This document shows, one piece after another, positions 23,201-35,067 of a stretch of 64,000 bases of DNA. The position numbers were made by a program, and so were the translations under genes. Below the pieces are notes generated by a model, which made no database searches, had not been told where the DNA came from, and saw only the letters and a list, made by a program, of their open reading frames with translations. Every line of letters starts with the position of its first letter. Within the stretch, counting starts at the first letter, position 1. The stretch lies in assembly GCA_945859605.1 (NCBI GenBank), contig OX243819.1:710361-774360 (forward strand). Direction: 5' to 3'. The DNA is from Lumbricus rubellus (taxonomy: Eukaryota; Annelida; Clitellata; Crassiclitellata; Lumbricidae).

Positions 23201-24868
23201 TGTTTATTATTCGCTCGATTCAAGAAACGTCTTTCAAAACAGAATCAGTCTCTGGAATGAATAAAATCAGCTTCAATAAGTAGCCTAGGTCTACACTATG
23301 AAATGGCTTGGCGTCTTGGAACTCCGCCCATCCCTTATTATAGCCTATAGGCCTATACCGGTATTATATACTCAGTCCCAAGTACAGAAGCAGTGGAATG
23401 AGGTCGTTGACATAAACACAAGACGACGACGACGATCATAACTGGAATTAGCTTTTACTTGATTGCCTGAACTCTATTACAGACATCGCGTTAAACGATT
23501 GAGTGGGTGGGCCACTGTGGCCCACTTCTTATGCGTCATGCATATTCCATTAATTGGTCGTCATGTAGGCTATTGTATTCGTGAGACAGCGGCATGCAAG
23601 TTTAGAACCTAATCGACCGGTCATTGTTCTCATGAATTGTCTTGCATGATCGCACATGAGAAGAGGCATGAAATAAAACAATTATTGGCAAAGTGATCTA
23701 GCCCTACTGTAGTTACGTCATTCCATGTTCCTATCGTTAGGCCTGTATTTAGGTCTAGCCCTATATACTTCCGTATTAACATGACCAAGATGTTCAGTAT
23801 TATCCAATAATGATCAGAAGTCTGCTTTCAGAGCGATGCGTGGATAGTGGATACCTCAAATACCAGTAATTAATTGGTGTTGATTGGATTATTATTATTT
23901 ATGACTTAATTGTGACTTAATTATATGACTTAATTATGACTTAATTATTACTGAATTATGACTTAACTTTGACTTAATCATAAATTTCAAAGCGACACAT
24001 AAAAGCTGTGTCAACAGGGCGTTATATGAAGTCCGCATATCAGTCAGTTTGATTGGTAAGTTTCGTTGCTGTAAAGAAGGTTAAGCTGAAAGTTACAATT
24101 ACGAATAGACAATAATACTCTGTGGTTTATTCATGCGCGAGTGCGCGACATAACGATTCGAAATAATCAACGCATGGTCCTTGTTATATAAATGCAGGCA
24201 AGACTGTAGGCTAAGTGTGGCGTCTCTGCTGCTGGATGGTGTAAAAAGAAAGAGAAATTTACCGTACTTAAAGTAGGATTAGGCACACAATTGACATCGT
24301 TACATTTCTCACTAGACAATCATGTTAACTTGACTAGCTCGCATTGTGCCTATTATTGTAGTAGGCTACATGTAAATGGCGGCGACCCATAGGTCCAATG
24401 TGGCTATCAGAGAATATGCTATTATGAATAAGCGAATCAATTAGGACAATGATATGAAGCAGCAGAACACTCAAATGTTAGAAGCGTGCAAGAGTTAAGA
24501 GATGCATCTGGTCTACAGCTGTGTTTGTTTATATTTTCGTTATTATTCTTCAAGAATGACGAATAGTTAAACTTTGATTAGGTCCAGATTCGTTTCTTGG
24601 GTCAATTCATTGGAAACCGTTAACAGACACATAATTCAAAGAAGCTGTTCGTCCTAACAGATAAGTTTACAATCACAAACAGCTAAGGAGGGATATAGAA
24701 GATTCAACAAGATAATCGTGAGCAGCTGATATTGCGAAGAGGAGTTATAGCCTGAGTCACGAGTTTCCATAGTCTCTGAGTCATAGGACAGTGCAGCTGT
24801 CAAAAGAACGACTGAAGGCTATAGTCCTCTCCCTCATCGTACGATCTTACGACTGATAGCATATCACG
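23201..24868. other. Intergenic 5-prime side of TAT
   Basis: No coding exon recognised. A GACTTAATTAT repeat occupies about 23905-23985. Confidence 0.6.
23323..23371 (-). promoter_or_regulatory. Possible TAT core promoter elements
   Basis: On the minus strand, a TATATAA at 23370-23364 and a GGGCGGAG GC-box at 23330-23323 lie 120-170 bp upstream of the TAT ATG. Position is reasonable, but both motifs are short and could be chance. Confidence 0.3.
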
Positions 24869-25027
24869 CAGGGTGAGATTTGCCGGGTGGGGTTGGACCG
24901 TTGGGGTTTCAACCTCCCAGTCTTTCTTATAGCTCCATAGTAAATTCTGCTTTCTCACCCAAGTTCCAAGTGGATCATATACATGTATAGTCCAACCCCC
25001 AGTCATTTTTCCACAATTCTCACACTG
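24869..25027. mobile_element. MITE, CAGGGTGAGATTTG ends, copy 2
   Basis: Same body as 9372-9517 (CCCAGTCTTTCTTA, GCTCCAT, CATTTTTCCACAATTCTCA), ending in CACACTG. The 8-bp flanks (ATATCACG and AGCTTATA) do not match, unlike copy 1, so this copy is older or rearranged. Confidence 0.8.
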
Positions 25028-25127
25028 AGCTTATACGTCCGTGTATATGTCTACTCATTAAAGAGCTTCTTAGAAAACTGGTTGCAATATGGCTTTGCAA
25101 GGATGTGCATAATTATCTGATATCTCA

Positions 25128-25751
25128 GTTGACTTACTTGACTTATGGCCCTGACGAAGCTTGCGCCCGCATCAGCCGCTCCTTTATGGATAGCCTCCAA
25201 TTGACCCTGTCCTGAGCTGTCCTCGTCGCCTCTCCCACGGTTAATCCCATCATCAGACAGTCCTCCTCCACCATATCCATCCAACGTTTCCTGGGCCTAC
25301 CTCTTCTCCTCTTCCCCTGCACATACCCCTGCAGTGCCACTTTTGGATATCTCCCGCTCTGCATTCTGGTGACATGTCCGAAGTATCGCATTCTTCTGAT
25401 CTGTATCCTGTCCACAATGTCTCGTTGCATTCTCAGTCTGCTGCGTATTTCCGTGTTCCTTATCCTTTCTCTCCTTGTGACCCCTTCTATTCTTCGCAGA
25501 CATGTCATTTCAAATACCCTCAATCGTCTTTTCTGTGCCTCTTTCAGCGTCCACGTCTCTGAATTGTATAACAGTACGCTCAGCACCAACGTCTCATATA
25601 TTCGCACCTTGGTGGTTTTGCTGATTTCCTTTGATCTCCAGATCTTGTGCAGTCTCTGTAATATTCCTCTAGCGAGTCCGATTCTTCTTTCAATGTCCTT
25701 TGATATCTCAGTTAACAGTCTGCTATTGCTAATGATCATTAATTGCTTCAT
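25128..25751 (-). mobile_element. RTE-like LINE, 3-prime fragment
   Basis: A 202-aa minus frame contains VRIYETLVLSVLLYNSETWT, RRLRVFEMTCLRRIEGVTRR and GRPRKRWMDMVEEDC, the C-terminal end of RTE-like/BovB-like non-LTR reverse transcriptases. The catalytic RT boxes are absent (5-prime truncated). A GACTTACTTGACTTA run marks the 3-prime tail. It belongs to a different family from the LINEs at 35 kb and 53 kb. Confidence 0.88.
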
Positions 25752-28700
25752 CTAGACATCTCTGGAAGGTGGAAGTTTCCCAGGAATGACATTTTCCACA
25801 GAAAAAAATCAAGAACTTTTGTTTACATGCACATTGTTAAGATTGCCCCTCCCCCCCCAAAAAAATTGGACAGGTCTTGTTTACAGGTGTAGGCCTATTT
25901 GGCGAAATGTGAAATTGTAAGAGAAAAGTTAAAAACGTTAAAGTTTTAAAAAGGGCGTCAGAGTAAAATTTAGAATTTACTATGTCTCTCGCCGACTCTC
26001 GGAAATTTTAACAGAGGACTGAGAGACCAAAAAAAAGGTTGTGAGAAAAATCGACTACCAGGTATATAGACAAAAATGGTACTGTCCCAGCGTTTGCCGA
26101 CCGTCCAAAACGATTGTTTGTCCCGCCCCAGAAACGTACGTGACCCCCCTCCAAGCAGACGACTAGATTAAGCACTGGCTAATGATCTATCATTCACCTC
26201 CAGAATTATAGTTATTCCTTCGATCGAGACTCGATCGACATATTAAACCATCTGCATCGCTTAATTAGCCTCATTATTATTTGCGTGACACTGCATGGGA
26301 CTATTATCGTTGACGTAGGCTAATGTTTGGATGTAAGAGAACATTAAGGTTGACCATTCCTCAGAGCTTTCTTCCCAGGCGCTGGCCATGTTCAGGCCAC
26401 CTGAAAATAAGGGAGACTTAATAGAGAGGGAGGTTGTGAACTACAGAAAGTGATATGAAAACAAAAATTAATTAGCCAATAAAGCAAGGAGAGTGTATAG
26501 GCCTATAAAGCAAGGAGAAAGGCGCGAAATTTGTCAATGCATCGGAACGATGAAAAGGTCGAAGTTAATAGACCGCAACTGCACATGTGGTCAAAATTGG
26601 AATGTGTGAGTCAGTACAACATGCCTACAGATGAATGATCACTTTATTTTAGTTAATAAACATGTTAATCCTGAAAATATAGCCACAAACCAAATGTCCA
26701 TTACAAAATTTAATGATAAAACTTTTAGTAAAATCGTCGGAATTCGTTTAAACATGCTTCATTTTGAATGTCGATCTTTTGATTGTCGATCTTTTGATCG
26801 ATCGACTTATTGATTGTCGACAAAAGATTATTCGAGTTTTTGATCGTTCGATTTTTTCATCGTCGACCAAATGATTTCGACCAAATGATTTCGACCAAAT
26901 GACTTTCGACCAAATGATAGGATACCGCTTCGGTTCGGCAAAGCGCCTTGCTATTCAAATGCAATAGAGCTGTATTTGCCGTTCGAGAAGCGTTGCCTAT
27001 AGGTCGAGGTCACGATTAGCAGCATTTAAAGCTTTGCATAAAAATATACCACATGCAAAGGTTTAAAATAAAACTATCTCGATTTAAAGACACTCAATAA
27101 TTAGTTATTTTGGCTCAAAAACTTGGAGAAACTGACAGAAAGATTTCGATCCTTACAACTCCAGCTGATCAGTGAAACGGCAAAAGATTTTCGATTCAAT
27201 AATTCAAAGACATAGAGCAGCAGACGCATTTGAACTTCAGCTCGGCATAAAAAAATGAGCCAGCAACAATGGATATCGAGAATTAGAAAAAATTGTGGAA
27301 CAGTATGCGTCGTCTGTAGTAAACTTACCCAACTTCTGAACTGCTTGTCAAAGGATGAATTGCGACAGACGGTGATGTGCTGTGAACCATATGGCCCATC
27401 AGAGAAAGAGAGAGAGAAAGAAAGAGAGAAAGACTAACAAACGATTCGTCTTCTGTCGATACCTTGGACCCACACCGTCGACCGATTAATGGCAGCTAGT
27501 CCATCGATCCTCAAACATCCCACCGCCCTCAGTCTCGGTTCAAGGGTCAACAGGCAGAATTAACCCGTGTTCATGTAAACTAACCCAGATGCATATAATA
27601 ATTAGCCAAACGTGGCAGAGATAGATCTCTACAAAAATAATTATAGGTCAATGCCAAGTCTCAATGCAGTTGCGTCAGTTTTAATGACTCTGGATCATAA
27701 AACTCATGTCCAAGATGTTCCTCCCGCTAGCTTGTAGGCCTACTGGGTGGTCATTAACTTAATTTAACTGGGGTGGGTGGGGTAGAGTCGGTAGACTATT
27801 GTGGAAGTCACTGCAGGCCAAGTCGACACGTTAATTGTATCAACGTTGTCCTACATGCGGTTCATTCATCTTCATGTAGTGTAGCTGTAATACTATGCCT
27901 ATAATCTCGTAACATAATGGCATGACATAACAAGGGTTCTAAGAATAGTCGTAGAAGGCGGGGTCCAGTGGGGGGGGGGCAATTTCCGGCGAGTCTGTTT
28001 TTTGGGGCAAGCAGACTTGGGAAAATATCAAATAACTACAGGGCCTAACCTACATGTACTTCATGTAAGTTCAGCGCTCATTTACACATCAAAATATTCT
28101 CTCAGTTCCAGTTTGCAGAATCGACATAACACTTGCACTTAAGAATTATTTTTCGAATGGCGTTCCATTTGGCTTTTTTCTTACCCGTGTCCACCGATCA
28201 CGTCACATTATCGCCAATATAGATGTGACAGAAAACGCTCTGGAGTTCATTAAGCCAAAAATAATTTCCCCTCTCTCAATATCCCAGATCTTAATTAAGC
28301 CGGTGGTTTATTTGATCTGAGGATATCCGCAGCAATAAAATTAGTGACGTATACTAATAATAGAATAATAAAATACGACATCGACAATAGCAATGGTTCA
28401 AGGTTTTGATGTAAGCCTAGGAGCAGAACTGACGTATTAGCGTAGGCTTATTGGCCTACAGTTTTCATCTCTGCGCTTAGAAATGGATTGAAACCCTGTT
28501 ACTGTACACCAGATGTTTATTAATTTTTTATCTGTGGGCTTTTCTAAAACTGTGCTGACACGTCGTATAGGCCTACGGCGAGTCCAAAGAACACATTTTT
28601 GCAATGACCAGGCTCTTAGGCTACATGTAGACCAATTAGGAGAATTGCTATGCCAATTGTAGGCCCTAATCATTGTTTTCCAAAGATAGTTTACAATAAA

Positions 28701-28875
28701 ACTGAATTTTATTAGTAGCCTAAATATTTTGAACATAAACTTACTAATGTTAGAAGCGCAATATGGATTAAGTGTAGAAAGAGAAGCAGACAAGAAGCTT
28801 TTCCAGAAAGCACAATTCCTTGGACCACTGCGTCCATCATTTCGTGCCACCTTTTCGTGAGGACATGCATGTACA
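25752..28875. other. Intergenic, no gene seen
   Basis: Only short open frames. Repeats of TTCGACCAAATGA and GATCGATC near 26760-26920 look like a degraded repeat. A poly-G run lies at 27970-27980. Confidence 0.5.
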
Positions 28876-29025
28876 CAGTGCTTAAAGTGTGGAAAAATAA
28901 GTTCCTGGACGCCTCTAACCTTTCCAGTCATGCAGTGCTGGCCTATAAGTGGCAGGACGGCGTTAAGATTTTAAAATGAGTGCATGGACGCCGTCCATGA
29001 CCGTCCAGGCGCACTTTAAGCCCTG
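28876..29025. mobile_element. 150-bp MITE, CAGTGCTTAAAGTG ends, perfect 8-bp TSD
   Basis: Left CAGTGCTTAAAGTG and right CACTTTAAGCCCTG are inverted. CCTGGACG also occurs in inverted subterminal positions. CATGTACA flanks both sides (28868-28875, 29026-29033). It accounts for part of the 164-aa minus open frame here, which is not a gene. Confidence 0.9.
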
Positions 29026-29555
29026 CATGTACATGTATATTTCTATGCAACAGCGGCATGCATCCTTTCACGCTGCATCTCATTAAATCAAATTTCTTTA
29101 AAAGCAAGCTCATTAACCGATGCATTTTCAGCTAGGCCTATAGCCTAATTGTTAAAGCACGTGCATGTGCGCCTATGAGTAGGTCTATAGTTTCTTTAAG
29201 GGGCGCTATATAGGCCTAAATGCTCTGAATGAATGAATGAATGAGCGACTTTATAATCTGCTTTAAAAATAATGACGTATAGTTCGTTTTTTGTGCAAAT
29301 AACATGTATAGGCCTAATCGTTTCATGTTTTATGCAATGTGTGATGCATGTGCGCTCGTCAGATGCAAATAAAGGCTACCTACATAATACTTACTTACTT
29401 ACTTACTTACTCAATTACTTAGCCTATTTACATTCATTTGATGTTGGATTGACCTCTCGATCGCGACCAAGACGATCAATTTTGGTGTTGTGATAAACTT
29501 TTGAAACATATAAAATTATCTCGTCCCTCGAAGTTTATCTAATTAGGACAGGTCT

Positions 29556-29681
29556 GCATATAATGCATATAATGCATATAATGCATATAATGCATATAAT
29601 GCATATAATGCATATAATGCATATAATGCATATAATGCATATAATGCATATAATGCATATAATGCATATAATGCATATAAT
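29556..29681. repeat. 9-bp tandem repeat GCATATAAT, 14 copies
   Basis: Fourteen perfect units over 126 bp, the signature of a young array. Confidence 0.97.
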
Positions 29682-29760
29682 GCGGAATCCGTTTTACCCT
29701 TAAAAGCTGTAACCAGGATTTTGTTTCGAGAGGTATTTCTCAGCTGAAATAATTATCCAC

Positions 29761-29877
29761 ATCATCATCATCATCATCAGCAGCATCGTCGTCGTCGTCC
29801 TCCTCCTCCTCCTCCTCCTCCCCTCCTCCTTCTCCTCCTCCTCCTCCTCATCATCATCACCACCACCACCATCATCA
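29761..29877. repeat. CAT/CGT/CTC trinucleotide microsatellite
   Basis: ATC, GTC, CTC and CAC triplet runs in sequence. Confidence 0.95.
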
Positions 29878-30591
29878 TGCCTAAATCATCGATGTGATCT
29901 ACTCCACTATGGCCTATAATTGTAGCCTAAATAAGTTCGACACTGAAACGTCCTGCTCAGAGAACAGTAAACTAATTAACTTATTTTATATTATTTTTGT
30001 GACGTGAACAATAGACCGGTAAATAATAAATAGGCCTATAGCGGGCTGCATAATAACGTTGATAGAGAGGGCATATCATAACTTATTCAATAAGCCTAAT
30101 AATATAATATGTAGCCTATTATATAAGAAAAGTTCTTGTTTACGACGTCAACAATTAAATGTCACGCTTAACTTACTCGCTAGTCTATTTATAATTATTG
30201 TGACGTCAACAAGAGACCAGACTAAGATCAGTCTGTGTTATGACGTCAAAACTAAGCATCTTAATAGTCTGCAATGTGATGTCAACAAAAAGGTTTAACG
30301 TACCGTGACTCATTATTTTAGTAGCCTAGCTACGTAGAACGATGTCAGGCGTAGCATATCTAATATTCAGTACAAGGCTGTCGCCAGGATTTTGTTCGAG
30401 TGTTTACTTGACCTATATTATACGTATGACATAAACGTATAAGTTTACTACGTCACTTTTATGGCATCTCATGCACACATTGCACACGCAAACCCATCAT
30501 CAGACAGAAATAATATTTGTGATCTTCTCGATCGATTGTGGCTCCCTCCTCCTCCTCTGTTTGAAACGATCTAATACATCATCATGATCTA
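29878..30591. other. Intergenic, no gene seen
   Basis: AT-rich sequence with several GTGACGTCAA motifs (near 30000, 30150, 30202, 30241), half or full CRE-like sites. No coding exon recognised. Confidence 0.5.
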
Positions 30592-31075
30592 CACGGTGAT
30601 TCATAAAAAACCGTTACTCTACATATTTTACTGTAACTCCGCCAAACATCGGGTTATGTCAACGAAATTTTAGGTGAAGATAGAGGATGCATTTCTGACC
30701 ATTACGGAAGTTAAAATTTATTTTCGAAATTGCCCCTTTGGCATATAGGCCTACGCATGCGCAAGACGTGTACGGCATTTCTTGGCTGATTCATTTATGA
30801 TGCGCTGATCCATTGCGTCCGATGCCTCCACAATTCGACGACAAAACTGGTTAATTGACATCACATAGGCCTATTCGAATTCTGTAGAACATTCCCTTGC
30901 ATGACACTACATATCTTGTCTACTTGATTTAAATCAAGACTGTTGGTTGGCCACAAAGTAGGCGGGATGAAATCAAGAATTTCAGTGTCCAGTACGCAGC
31001 AACGATCTCTAGAGCTCTGTGCGCACGAGCGCTATTGTGATGGACGATTAAATAAGCTTACTCCGTAATGTCACG
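30592..31075 (-). pseudogene. Decayed mariner-type transposase
   Basis: The minus strand reads HHNSARAHRA, then in a shifted frame LDFIPPTLWPTNSLDLNQVD, then FCRRIVEASDAMDQRIINES. These match the mariner catalytic-domain order (D..PAH..., DFIP...WPP.SPDLNP.D, C-terminal helix). At least one frameshift and several stops are present. The TIR-like CACGGTGATTCATAAAAAAC after a TA marks the 3-prime end. The CTCCGCCAAA motif is shared with the element at 32654. Confidence 0.75.
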
Positions 31076-31309
31076 AAACGAATGTCTGGAAAAGGACCTT
31101 ATATTAACCCTCGAGTGCCCAAGGGGGGGGGTCCGACCGGACCCCAGGCCTGTTTTTCCCGGATAACTTTTTAAAGGCTATGGATCTGCAGAAATGCTTT
31201 TAGGTATTCCTAGACCAACCATTTGGGCATAGAATTGTATAGTTTGCATGAGTATTGTCCTATACCCTGTACCCCACAACCACAGCATATACTAAGGGTA
31301 GGCCCTACC

Positions 31310-31535
31310 CAGGGGCGCAACCAGAAAATTTTCCTGGGGGGTGCTCAGATGGTGCGAAGTAGCGAGTGCCAAAGGAACTTGCTTGATTGTGTAATCTTAA
31401 AGACCGAATGACCCCTACCCCCCCCCCCCCCCCACGCACCAAAAAACTCATCGGATTTGGAAAAATTGCGTGGGTCACCTTTTTAGCCTGGGGGGTGCTC
31501 AAGCACCCCCCAGCACCCCCCTAGTTGCGCCACTG
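31310..31535. mobile_element. 226-bp MITE, CAGGGGCGCAACCAG ends, perfect 8-bp TSD
   Basis: Left CAGGGGCGCAAC and right GTTGCGCCACTG are inverted, and GCCCTACC flanks both sides (31302-31309, 31536-31543). Subterminal GGGGGGTGCTC is also inverted. A poly-C run is internal. Confidence 0.92.
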
Positions 31536-31543
31536 GCCCTACC

Positions 31544-32653
31544 TGGTACCGCAAGATATGCGGCTGATAATCATACAAGCGTATAGGCTTCCTTCGGTAA
31601 ATAACGCAAGCATGAAATGTGTCACAAGATTTTTACACTCTTATTTTACACCAGGTGGTTCAGTTGTAATATAAGATACATCAATCGATTGCAAATTCAT
31701 TTGGGATTACATAGAACCAACTTCTATTACGATATTCCAATCCCTTCTCAAGAAATTTGCATGAAAACGCTGGGGTCCGCACGGAACCCCCTTGGGCCTT
31801 CGTGTACCAAAAATACCTTGGTCACTCAAGTGTTAATGGAATATCTCTGTAGACCTAATATTGTCCATTGACCTCAACATCTGGTTCGGTGAAATGGATA
31901 TGTTTGATCCATCCAACGATTTCTACTGGCTGCTGGACTCTAATCATATGACTATAAACATGAATGAAATGAATTCCAATGGATTAATAGCTAGGTCTAG
32001 CTTCTTAGTCCTACAACATACATAATTTTATTACTTCACACAAAAATAAATAACTTTTAAACATGACCCTGTATGCCTATAGCGGGTCCCGCATATAATA
32101 ATCATAGGGTCTAATGAGACAATCTTCATAGGACAGACAGACAGACAGGCAGGCAGACAGTCAGGCAGGCAGACAGATAGACAGACAAATAGAAAACGTG
32201 CATTGATAATTCCTTCTTTCATTCATTCTATGGACTTACGTAGTGCCCTACAAGAAGACTACTCAGAAGTGCTCCACAGAAAAAAGATTTGACATATCAG
32301 CCAGTTTATTTCTTCAATAGCAAAAAACAGGAGGTATCAGGACTTAAGCTACATGGATCGCTCTCTCTCTCTCTCTTTCTGTGTGTGTGTGTCTCTGTGT
32401 GTGTGTGTGTCTCTCTCTCTCATTTGCGATTACAAACCTCGTAACGTCTCGCGTTGTAGCAAATACACTGTAAATAGATATCTTACATTACAAGCCGTGT
32501 TACAATACATTGCTCGGTCCTCATCGCATAATAATAAGCAGCACAGGCAATGAGGCATACAACATGGCAGCATAGGCATCATTAGCACATGATCATAAGA
32601 GTACAATATTCATACATTATACAGCAAAGGCTTGACAAATGTTTGTTTATATA
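31544..32653. other. Intergenic, no gene seen
   Basis: Contains CAGACAGG tetranucleotide repeats (32136-32190) and CT/GT runs (32361-32420). No gene recognised. Confidence 0.5.
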
Positions 32654-33655
32654 CAGGGTGGGCCAGCATAAATGAACCAACTTTGAATGAGTATAACTCC
32701 GCCAAATTTAGGAATTTATTTATACTTTATGCGTCAAATTAAAGATTTTTCACTCAAGTATATGCACTAAAAAATGGAACTGGCACAAGTTTAGGTTTTA
32801 ATTATATGCTCGGAACAGCGCTAGCTACCATATTTTGTTGTTTTTTATGACGCGATTTGGCGCCGTTAACAGACGGAGATCGCGTTTTGATCTTAATTTT
32901 CCGAACTGATAAGGGATGTAATTCGGTTGAAATGATTTACAAATTTTCTAACAGTGGATGGAATATATAAACATTACCTTGAATTATCTGCTACTGAAAA
33001 TTGATAAAAACATGCCTTTCTAATCGTAAACCATGGGAATTACGGTGCGCATATCCGCTAACATTGCTCTTGTGTCCGAGTAAATTGGCCGTCAAGACAA
33101 CGACCCGGATAGGCTCTACAGGCAAATCCCCCCAGCGCGAAACAGGTAGTCCTAGAAACACCGTACATTATATTCTAAAAGATGATCTAAAGTTATTTGT
33201 CGACATGATGTCCAACAGCATTCCAACACTGACGCAAAGAAACGGCTATAGGCCAAGCGAACAGCCGGCCTGCAACCAGCCGTTTCTTCGCGTCTAAAGC
33301 AGCGCGCACGGCTGTTGATAAAATTGAAAGAAAATGGTTTTGCGACGAGAAGATATTCATGGTAGATACTTCTAAAAACACATAAAATGATTGTGTTTAT
33401 GCACGTGTTAGCGAAAAACGATTTTTGAATATCTCAGCGAAACGGCGCCTTATTACGTCACAAATGACAACAAAATATGGTAGCTAGCGCTGTTCCGAGC
33501 ATTTAATTAAAACCTAAACTTGTACAAGTTCCATGTTTTCAGTGCATATACTTGAGTGAAATATCTTTAATTTGACGCATAAAGTATAAATAAATTCAAA
33601 AAATTGGCGGAGTTATAAGCATGCAAAGTTGGTTCATTTATGCTGGCCCACCCTG
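32654..33655 (+). mobile_element. Mariner-type element with about 200-bp TIRs
   Basis: TA on both sides. Ends CAGGGTGGGCCAGCATAAAT and inverse. Inverted similarity continues through CTCCGCCAA, TTTATACTTTATGCGTCAAA and GAACAGCGCTAGCTACCATA, about 200 bp. The first 11 bases equal those of the elements at 12380 and 20949, but the rest differs. The core is a broken transposase (see next entry). Confidence 0.9.
33085..33420 (+). pseudogene. Broken mariner transposase inside the 32654 element
   Basis: One plus frame reads NTVHYILKDDLKLF followed by LTQRN, the second helix-turn-helix and linker of mariner transposases. It then stops, and another frame reads RKWFCDEKIFMVDTSKNT, a stop, and ND.VY, matching the WF.DEKIF block with the second catalytic Asp. 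The remainder of the catalytic domain is deleted. Confidence 0.75.
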
Positions 33656-34059
33656 TACAGATAAACATAATCATATATCATATTATATATATATATATTA
33701 TCTATACACAGTATATATATTACATATATAATTATGTATATAATACATGAACAAAAGTACTATACAATATCTAAAGCTTGCAAAAGCTATTGATACCGAT
33801 TGTACATTTAAATGCTGGTAATTTAGAAGATAGAGCGCCCAACTCTTTCATAGCAATACGCAAACAAATCTGACATGAATTACAATTTCCGTGAACCGCG
33901 CCTACGAGAAAACAACAAAACAAACTACTACATCAGCAACGCTGCAAAGCTGCTGAAAGCAAATTTAATAGCATGATGCAAAGCAATGCGATAAAATCTC
34001 ATGTGTACTATGATAGGTTTGGATGGCACCAACAGCAAAGCAGACATATAAACAGCAGA

Positions 34060-34510
34060 TGTCAATCAAATCAGCAGAACTGTCAATCAAATCAGCAGAA
34101 CTGTCAATCAAATCAGCAGAACTGTCAATCAAATCAGCAGAACTGTCAATCAAATCAGCAGAACTGTCAATCAAATCAGCAGAACTGTCAATCAAATCAG
34201 CAGAACTGTCAATCAAATCAGCAGAACTGTCAATCAAATCAGCAGAACTGTCAATCAAATCAGCAGAACTGTCAATCAAATCAGCAGAACTGTCAATCAA
34301 ATCAGCAGAACTGTCAATCAAATCAGCAGAACTGTCAATCAAATCAGCAGAACTGTCAATCAAATCAGCAGAACTGTCAATCAAATCAGCAGAACTGTCA
34401 ATCAAATCAGCAGAACTGTCAATCAAATCAGCAGAACTGTCAATCAAATCAGCAGAACTGTCAATCAAATCAGCAGAACTGTCAATCAAATCAGCAGAAC
34501 TGTCAATCAA
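34060..34510. repeat. 21-bp minisatellite, 21 perfect copies
   Basis: Unit TGTCAATCAAATCAGCAGAA plus C. 441 bp of identical units plus a partial copy. Because 21 is divisible by 3 and no unit frame holds a stop on several frames, it creates 170-190 aa open frames on both strands (QSNQQNC, SIKSAEL, DSSADLI). These are not genes. Confidence 0.97.
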
Positions 34511-35035
34511 AAACGGAAAATGTCAATCAAAAGCCATGAGCTAAATAATAATAAAAAAAGAGTTTTTACCGACAGATACAAATGTCTGTCTAAGCAATTG
34601 CACCAACGTCAGTGTCTGGTTTCTTTAGAGTTCTGCTCAGTTGATTCAATTCTCAACTAATTTCTCTCTCTATCTGTCTCTGTCTGTCTCTCTCTATATG
34701 TCTGTCTCATTCTCTCTCGCTCTCTATACACATCTACCAAACTAAATTATGTCATTTGGATATAGAAATTATGTACGTTTGTTTATTATACCATGTCTGT
34801 ACACCAAAATGCGGATAGCAATTGGTATAACAAAGAATATTCTTATCTTGTCTTATCCTCCCTCTCTCTCTCTCTCATTCTCTGTTCATGCCTCTGTCCG
34901 TCTCGCTGTCTCTCTCTGTCCCTGTAAAACTTTTGCACAAGGAAAAATGCAGAAATAATTTAATGAAAACAAAATGAATGTTCAGCTTTTAAGAAATGCA
35001 GACACTCGTTGGTCAAGTTGAATTGACAATCACGT
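34511..35035. other. Intergenic, CT-rich
   Basis: TCTCTCTGTC-type runs at 34660-34730 and 34858-34920. No gene. Confidence 0.7.
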
Positions 35036-35067
35036 ATATCAATCTATACATAGTATATATATCAATC
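35036..35067. repeat. Left outlier of the 21-bp TATATCAATCTATACATAG array
   Basis: About 1.5 units identical to the array that resumes at 37216. The intervening LINE separates them, so this is the severed edge of the array or its target-site duplication. Confidence 0.85.

Noticed and set aside
28437..28931. 164-aa minus-strand open frame
   Set aside because: No recognisable motif, and one end lies in a 150-bp MITE.
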